A stretch of DNA of 48,323 bases from Chaetomium olivaceum (Eukaryota > Ascomycota > Sordariomycetes > Sordariales > Chaetomiaceae). Both the position numbers and the translations under genes were made by a program. Positions 41,785 through 48,323 of the stretch are shown here, in pieces. The notes below the pieces were generated by a model. The model was not told the origin of the DNA and ran no database searches. It was given only the letters and a program-made list of their open reading frames with translations. How positions within the stretch are numbered: the stretch's first letter is position 1; each line of letters begins with the position of its first letter. The stretch spans positions 1-48,323 of the forward strand of contig JAYWVB010000096.1 of the NCBI GenBank assembly GCA_039881045.1. Direction: 5' to 3'.

Positions 41785-42761
41785 CTAAGAGCTGGCGACC
41801 GCCTCCTTGCCATCATCCGCCTTCGGGGCCTTCTCGGGCTCTTCCTCGCCCTCGAGTGGCGGCATCTCGTCGTCCGACTCGTCATCGTCCTCGTCACCGG
41901 TAGGCATGCCGGCACCGCCGCCGAGCTTCGAGAAATCGATGCCGCCAAAGTCACCGCCGCCTGCCATAGTGGTCAGCAAGTCTGCATATAGGGAAGGGAA
42001 GAGGTACCGAAGGTGAGAGTGGATTTGCGATGCCGCATCTCCCACTCTCTCTTCGTCGACCCCCATGTCCGAATCTCATGCCGCCGAATACGTACCCATG
42101 CCTGGGAGTCCACCTATGAGCGAGTGTTAGCCAAGAGACAATGCCAGACATCCAGATCATGACCACTTACCCATACCACCGGGGCCGCCAGGGCCGCCAA
42201 AGTTGGCACCAAAGTCGTCTTCGGGAGCCTCGTTCTGCTCGTCCTCATCAACCCACTTGTCAAAGTCGGTCTTGAGGAAGTGGGCCTTCTTGGAGTCCTT
42301 GAGCAGACGCGGCCAGTAGGTCTCGCCGAGTTCCTTCTTGCGCAGCTTCAGCTCGACATCGCGGGCCGTGTGGCTCGTCTTGCTCTCGGCGGGGTCGATC
42401 TCGGCGAAGAACTCAAGCTCGACGTGGTAGGTCTTCTTGAGCGTGTCGGAGCGGCCCTCGAACGAGAGGCCGGTCGGCTTGAGGTCCAGCTTGATGTTCC
42501 CCTTCGGCACATCGGGCACGTTGATGGTCAGGTAGACAAAGTTCTTTTCGGCGTCGACGTTGGACGAGCGCTGTGCCCAGAGGACTGTTCGGGGGGGGGG
42601 GTGGTTAGCAGGCAAGGCAGGGTAGGGCGCAAGGCGAATAAATCAATCGCGGGGTAGAGCCCGAGCTCCAGAGTTAGGACAGCGAGTTGGCTGCAAGACG
42701 GCATTAATTGCAATAAATTGACAGTCGACTTACCCTCGGGTGTCACCTTAGTTTCGGCCAT
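41785..42761 (-). CDS. sba1: Hsp90 co-chaperone p23 (SBA1/Wos2)
   Basis: p23 stabilises the ATP-bound closed Hsp90 dimer through its CS domain. Four exons (42734-42761, 42171-42584, 42096-42113, 41785-41960) keep frame and give 211 aa. Exon 1 is only MAETKVTPE plus one base; exon 3 encodes GLPGMG. The CS domain runs VLWAQRSSNVDAEKNFVYLT, then INVPDVPKGNIKLDLKPTGL, FEGRSDTLKKTYHVELEFFA and KKELGETYWPRLLKDSKKAH; KTDFDKWVDEDEQ follows. The C-terminal tail is Gly/Met-rich and then acidic (GDEDDDESDDEMPPLEGEEE), as in other fungal p23 proteins. Intron 1 (42585-42733) has an 11-base C tract close to its acceptor. Confidence 0.95.
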
Positions 42762-44117
42762 TGTGATCTGTTGGATGACGAATGTATGAGTTTGTGTTTC
42801 GAGACGTGGTGTGGAGGGGGGCTGAGGAGGGGTAGCTCGGTTGCTGGAAACGAACGTTTTGCTACTCAAAATCGAATTATAACCGTGTCCAGGAGACAAG
42901 TGGTTGTAATGAAAACGAAGTTGTGTTTCTGAAGTGAAATGGAGGTGTAGTGTAGTTGAAAGTGTCAACTCGAAGGTTCAAGTTCGGTGGGAGAGGAAGG
43001 CGCACGAAGGTGGGATGTTGCCCGTGAGGCTGCAGGTGACGGTGGAATTCGCCAGAAGCCCAAAGATTCACTAGCACGGGCCATCTTCAGGCTGAGCTGC
43101 CCTGGCCTCCCCACCCCCTGGTGTCTTTGCCGTCCTACATAGCACAGCTGTACTGTACTGTGGTAATGTAAGGTAATGAGTGGAGTCGGAGTCCTATTAA
43201 GCTTTCCAGGTTCCTTAGAAGCAGGAATATTCCTGCGAGTTGTTTTATTCGAGTTCGATTGCTGCATAATCTAAGTTTGAGCTCTGTTCTCGACGGGCTG
43301 TCCCGCTTTTGGAAGACTGCGGCATTAGTTCTCGATCATCGGTTTCCCTTGCCTTGCTCGGCTGTTTCTCCATCCCTAAGAGGGGTGGCTCAGGGGCAAG
43401 AGCGGGGAAGCACGAACGGGCACAGCATAGCCTGCCGGGCATGGAGTGAACACCCTCTCCAGGACGCCTGTGGAGCACACAACACCGGAGTTTATTCATT
43501 CCCTCTCGTTGATCGTCTAGCTGTCCAATATACCAACCAACCGTTCTCAATCCCTGAAGGATATACTGTATCTATCACGAATCAAGCCCTGCTGTCATGG
43601 AAGTCTCAGGTCGGGGGCCTGGGGTTCATCACCTGTAAACCTGACAACCCGAAGAGTTTTGAACAACTGACCCGGCACGCAAATGGTGAACGAAAAATCT
43701 AAAATATGGGCTTGGCACCAGTTCCAATCTCACACCCATCAAATATTCACAAGCTTCAACAAAAGAAGAAGTCTGTTTGGTCCGCTCTTTCGGCAGCTGC
43801 GTAAGATGGCGGGGCTTCAGGGCCGCGCACTGCGGGTCCAACGGCCAGGCGGGCACAGCGGGGTTGCCTGCCCGACCCCCTGGCCCCCAGCTGTCCAGGT
43901 TGCCCGGTGAGGCTCAAACGCCTTGGCCGAGGCATCCCAACGACGTCAGCGCCCGCGTCCTCAACACCATTGAACGCCAATTCTATCTGTCGGCCATCGC
44001 GGCAGCAATTTTGCCGACCGCGTTCAGAACCATAAAATTTGAAGCAAGCAATTGAGTACAGGCATCGCCAGCCCCGCCACCCGCCGACCGCGGCCACAGC
44101 CACAACCACAAGCAGCC
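42762..44117. other. divergent region between p23 and VPS24
   Basis: About 1.36 kb lie between two start codons. Frames on both strands lack motifs. The last 100 bp should be the VPS24 leader. Confidence 0.45.
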
Positions 44118-44942
44118 ATGGAGACGCTCAGGAACATGTTCGCGAAACCCGACCCCCAGGCCCAAGTGCGTCTCCTCTCCCCAAACTACACGACACCAAC
44201 CACAACCTCCGTTCCTCACTAACAACAAACCCCCCTTCTCCCCCCCACGCAGTTCCGAAAATGCAACGCCCTCCTCCGCGCCAACATGCGCAAGCTCGAC
44301 CGCGACATCACCACCATCAAGCAAGCCGAGACCAAGACCAAGAACCTCATCATCGCCGCCAACAAGCGCGCCCAGCGCGGCGACCCGTCCCGCCAGAAGC
44401 AGGCTCAGCGCGAGGTGCGCGACTTCGCGCGCGAGCTGATCCGCACGCGCAAGGCCGGCGACCGCCTCGTCACCGGCCGCGCCCAGCTCGCCAGCGTGCA
44501 GATGCAGGTCAGCGAGGCCTTCGCGCTGCGCCGCATCGAGGGGAGCATCAAGGCCAGCGTGGGCATCATGAAGGACGTGAACTCGCTCATCCGCCTGCCG
44601 CAGTTCGCGCAGACCATGCAGGAGCTGAGCATGGAGCTGATGAAGGCCGGCATCATTGAGGAGATGGTCGGGGAGGTGCTGCCCGTGGGCGACGAGGAGT
44701 TGCTTGGGGAGGAGGAGGAGGAGGCCGAGGGCGAGGTCGATAAGGTGCTGGGCGAGATTCTGAAGGATCGTATGGAGACGGCCGGACCCCTGCCCAGTGT
44801 GCCCCTGCCCCAACAGCAGCAGCAGGTGCCGGCTCAGAAACAACAGCAGCAGCCGGCGCAGGTGGAGGAGGAGGACGAGGAGGAGGATACCGAGGCTATG
44901 ATGGATCAAATGAGGAACCGGTTGGAGGCGCTGAGGAGTTAG
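44118..44942 (+). CDS. vps24: ESCRT-III subunit VPS24 (CHMP3)
   Basis: VPS24 co-assembles with VPS2 on Snf7 filaments during multivesicular body formation. Two exons, 44118-44165 and 44253-44942, flank an 87-bp intron (GTGCGT donor, C-rich tract, CGCAG acceptor), in phase; the protein is 245 aa. The start METLRNMFAKPDPQAQ leads to FRKCNALLRANMRKLDRDI and a basic helical hairpin: KTKNLIIAANKRAQRGD, FARELIRTRKAGDRL and AQLASVQMQVSEAF. The diagnostic VPS24 segment is MKDVNSLIRLPQFAQTMQEL followed by SMELMKAGIIEEM. An acidic region, a Gln-rich stretch and the C-terminal MIM1-like MDQMRNRLEALRS complete it. The VNSLIRLPQ segment and order of parts favour VPS24 over VPS2. Confidence 0.92.
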
Positions 44943-45852
44943 GGCGTGGGCAGATGTAGTGTAATAGTTGGGGATGTGGGTTGTGTTGCTGGTGGGGAGA
45001 GCGGGACGGACATTGGGCATGGCGGCGTTTGGGGCGTTTGGGATACGGCTTGTCGCTTGTTGACGAGCGTACACATGTTACTTGCTGGGCATTTATTTGT
45101 ACCCGAGTCTATTGGGGTATACAGAAGGTTTTGCGCTGAAATATAGAGTTGCGGACGAACTATGCACCCGGTTCCAGGTGGCCAAGTGCTGCACGAAATA
45201 TTTCCTCGTTTTTCTTTGGCTGTCTCTTCACTTTGATACAATATTACGGCCATTGGTTTGGAGAGAGTGTCTTCAAGTTAGCTCAGCTAGTAGCACTGAC
45301 GGTGAACAACGTCGGTTTGTGTGGCCTCCGAAGGCTTCCTCGACGTCATGACAACTCACTTCCCTATATATCTACTAGAGAGAACCTAACCCCGATGCGT
45401 CTCGTAGTTTAAGAACGACGGGATCTCGGCTACAGTGGTGGTGTTATAGTTCATTGTACACGAAAAAAGCACCATAGTTAGCCGCCTCGGTTCACCGATT
45501 CGTGATGATGCCGTTGAGCTTTCGATATTCGTCTCGCGTAGCTTCATCACAGAAGCAAATAGCAGTACCTTTTATGCCTTGTCATTCATGCTCTGAAGCC
45601 GTTTGACTCGTTAAGTTTGGGCTCGCAACATGTGAGTTCTGGCTAGAACCAGCTTTTTCTATTCGAGTAGTCTACATGAAGCGTTTTGGTAGAAGTGTGT
45701 TATTCTTAAGCTTTTATTCTCACTTTTCCGTCTGCGATGGCCCTGAGAAGATTCAGAACATTATTGTATTCCTCTAAGCATAAAGCTCTGAATATCAAAA
45801 AAAAAACTAACAAGGCCTCGACCATCTCCACCCTCAGCCATCTCCCAGGTCT

Positions 45853-45890
45853 ATCATCTCCTCTCCATCATCTCCTCTCCATCATCTCCT
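45853..45890. repeat. short tandem repeat (ATCATCTCCTCTCC)
   Basis: Two full and one partial copy of a 14-bp unit are seen. No coding context is visible. Confidence 0.85.
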
Positions 45891-47888
45891 AGGTCGCCTC
45901 CCGAGCCTAGGCTCCTTATCTCCGCCCTGCTGCTCACAACCTTTCATCCCGACTCCTTGCCTACCGTCTTCTCGCCCCTCCTTCCCGCTCCTTCCTGCCA
46001 GTGCTATATATACAAGTTCCCGCACGCACACTGTCACCGCCTCCTCCCAATTGAAGTCAAACACCGGTTTGGCTCAGCGGCATTGGGAGGACCCGGTTGG
46101 GCGACAACGATCGAAAGAGGCTGGAGTTCGACTCCCCCTCGCGGCGCAAAACCTTACACCCAGGGGTTTTCCTAGCCATCAACCTCCATTCCACCACGGG
46201 ATGGGGCTTGGTGGTGAGCTTTTTGTTTTTCTACGCCCGATATATCGGTTGAACCCCCCTTCCCTTTTTTCTTCCAGACCTTCCCTTTCTTTCCGTTAAA
46301 CAATCATCATCGCCCTCTAGTCCATCCAAACCGAGCGGTGTATTTATATCAATTCCATTTGCAGTTGCCCCGACCTCTTTCTAAGAGGCGGCTAGACCAT
46401 GATCAATAATCAATCTATAACACGAACGTAGTACAGACCTGAAGATCCAACAAACACAGAGTTCCAAATTGGATGGGGAACACAAAATAACACTGTCCCA
46501 TTCCGCCAACCATTCTTGGTAACTCCATGCTGGTCGTTTAAGAATTTAGGAAGTTTAAGGGGCACTATGAATGACCACTTCTCCATCATTGTATTAATGT
46601 ATGTTCGACATCCCGTTTCAAAACGCAACTAGTTGTTGGGCGTTGGTGAGGCACACAGCAAGTCGGTTGTCCTTCTACTCACGAAACTCTCCCTGCCCGC
46701 TCCGTCAAAATGCAGGGTCGGTTCTACATGGACGAGATATATCTTGTACTATAACCCCCTTACTAGTTTGACTTGCTCCGACTCGGAACATGAGGATGTA
46801 TTTACTTGTTGAGACGAGTCGACACCACAATAGATACGGCTGCTGTTTGTTGGATTCTATTGAACTAGAGAATAAACTGGCATAATCTTTTATGAATCTC
46901 TAGGAGTTGGTGCAGGAAATTCCACGAACCTCCTCCACAAATTGTCATTGTTTGCACACCTCGATGCATCCCGGGTACAATTCCCGCGGACCTCAGATCC
47001 CACACGCACCCAATCCCCGATAACCGAGCGGATTATCCGTTGCGCCCAACGCAGTATGAGCAACCCCAAAAGAGGTGATCATCTCGATCACCCGCGGAAA
47101 CCATCCTCCCGTCACATATCCTCCTCACCCGCTCCGAGTCCGATCCGATCAAACAAACAATACAATCCAGAACAAACAACCCGATAGGCCATGCATCATC
47201 ACAAAACGACGGATCACATCGGCACGTCTCGACTCCTGCCGTCGCTGTGTCTATCGTGTGAGATGGACCATGCAGAAGCGAGAGCCAAGCCAAGCCCCGT
47301 CGAGTCGAGCAATGGCCCGCGGCCATTGTTGTTGTCCCGCACTTTTTGTGTGAGCTATCACATCCAATTGGCCCGAAAACGATCGGAGGGGTGGCGTCCT
47401 TGTCACCTCGTCACATCTCAGCGCACCGGGGAGCGGGGCAATAATAACTACCTATTGTTCAGCTTCGAGTCTGGGCTGGACTGGGCTGGGCTGTTTGTTC
47501 TGTCGCTTGTTGGGAAATGGGGATGGGATTGGGGAGACGAGTCATTTTTGTGGTTTCCTTCTTTTCCTATGGTTTTGGGGTTGACTATCTATTGAGGCGT
47601 CGCGGCGATGCGGCGATGTCTGGGGTTGGGTAGGGCAGCTGAACACGCAGGTGAAACCTTTGGGGGCGAGAGGGGAGAGGAGGAAACGTGATGGATTGGA
47701 TATGCGGCTTTTTGTTTGGAGGGCAGCAACCACGTGTGGGTGTGCGTGTTTCATTTCACTATGGGAAGTCGAACGAGTTTCCTGTTTGACACCCTCCTAT
47801 GGTATGGGGAGGGGGGTAAATGGGCAGTGGTGTGATGATTAGTTGAACTCCAAGCGTGAGTTTCATGAGACTTCCCTCTTGCACGCGT

Positions 47889-48170
47889 CTATCGCCGCGA
47901 TACAAAGTGTGATGAGATCTGGATCTTCAACGATCTGTGATTGGAGCTTGGGCATCGCTCGCCTTTGGTCCTGGGTAGCATCGTCCGCATTGGCGCGCCG
48001 GAGGATTGCCAGACTGCAACTCGTCGGGTTATTCTTAGGTCTGCGAAGGACATTGTATCAATGGCACGAGCGACCCGCTGGATCTCGCGGTGCACTGCCT
48101 GAATACTCGGTGGCTCTATCGCGGAATGGGAAGGTGTTGCATTGTTGTCGTTGTACTGCCTCTGGACTCG
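47889..48170 (-). CDS. possible terminal exon of a gene extending beyond the window
   Basis: A frame of about 90 codons after an in-frame stop near 48172 reads YNDNNATPSHSAIEPPSIQA, VHREIQRVARAIDTMSFADL and then a basic stretch to a TAG at 47889. The first half looks like real protein with a helical segment; the second half is less convincing. An acceptor would be needed near 48170. The family is not recognised and the rest would lie past position 48323. This could be chance. Confidence 0.2.
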   Translation of the reverse strand, partial: RVQRQYNDNNATPSHSAIEPPSIQAVHREIQRVARAIDTMSFADLRITRRVAVWQSSGAPMRTMLPRTKGERCPSSNHRSLKIQISSHFVSRR

Positions 48171-48323
48171 TCAGTTCGGTGAAACCGCCATTACGAAGGA
48201 AGCCCTGTTATCGCTATCACGATGCCAGTGACTCATATTATGGATCAAACACGAGTGGTGTTTCCCAAAGGATTGGCGTGCTGCAATCTGCTGACGACGA
48301 TGGTCGCTCGAGAACGGAGGAAA

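Larger units (their letters stand above)
44943..48323. other. 3.4-kb terminal region without a clear gene
   Basis: No confident gene is seen. It holds a tandem repeat (45853-45890), a stretch with tRNA-like A and B boxes (46070-46134), and a minus-strand frame at 47889-48170 that could be a terminal exon of a gene outside the window. Several AT-rich patches (45640-45800, 46400-46600) resemble decayed intergenic DNA. Confidence 0.45.

Noticed and set aside
46063..46150. Functional tRNA gene on the plus strand
   Set aside because: A and B boxes are present, but the T-stem has mismatches, the acceptor ends do not pair and no seven-base anticodon loop with T33 forms.
1..48323. CRISPR arrays, insertion sequences, transposase or viral genes
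   Set aside because: None was seen; repeats present are simple or coding low-complexity tracts in a eukaryotic genome.

Overview
The window is nuclear DNA of a filamentous ascomycete, most likely a Sordariales member (Chaetomiaceae-like). Genes are GC-rich and split by short introns (about 45-225 bp) with GTRNGT donors, CTAAC-type branch points and YAG acceptors. The gene set is that of a plant-biomass-degrading fungus: ESCRT, DASH, OST, NRC-2 kinase, TMA46 and p23 beside a secreted AA9 monooxygenase and a GH43 glycosidase. No virus, transposase, CRISPR array or prokaryotic operon was found.

Layout: Nudix hydrolase DDP1 (-, 1065-1779); long non-coding stretch; arginyltransferase ATE1 (+, 5350-7283); an unrecognised 567-aa protein (+, 8576-10381); a 69-aa membrane protein (-, 10697-10906) divergent from mitochondrial ribosomal protein uS5m (+, 11854-13362); DASH subunit DAD3 (-, 13838-14451); a large two-helix membrane protein (-, 14779-17017); NRC-2-type AGC kinase (-, 18598-20742); AT-hook/C2H2 factor (-, 22402-23850) divergent from an atypical SDR (+, 24669-25777); TMA46 (-, 26188-27315) divergent from OST4 (+, 27914-28111); an FTA2-like kinase-fold protein (-, 28725-29738); an orphan exon (+, 31126-31320); mRNA-export adaptor YRA1/Mlo3 with an 843-bp intron (+, 32805-34520); AA9 LPMO (-, 34885-35988) divergent from GH43 (+, 36839-38492); a nucleotidyltransferase-like protein with a C-terminal membrane helix (+, 38933-40348); a repeat-bearing small protein (-, 40613-41002); p23/SBA1 (-, 41785-42761); VPS24 (+, 44118-44942); and about 3.4 kb with no clear gene.

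Three themes stand out. First, single-base frame breaks occur in at least eight otherwise well-conserved genes, many at homopolymers, which points to uncorrected consensus errors rather than pseudogenes. Second, the YRA1 homologue carries a long intron at what appears to be the same codon position as the autoregulatory intron of yeast YRA1. Third, the AA9 and GH43 genes share an 850-bp divergent promoter, a candidate co-regulated lignocellulose module. Most genes are otherwise housekeeping and not functionally linked.
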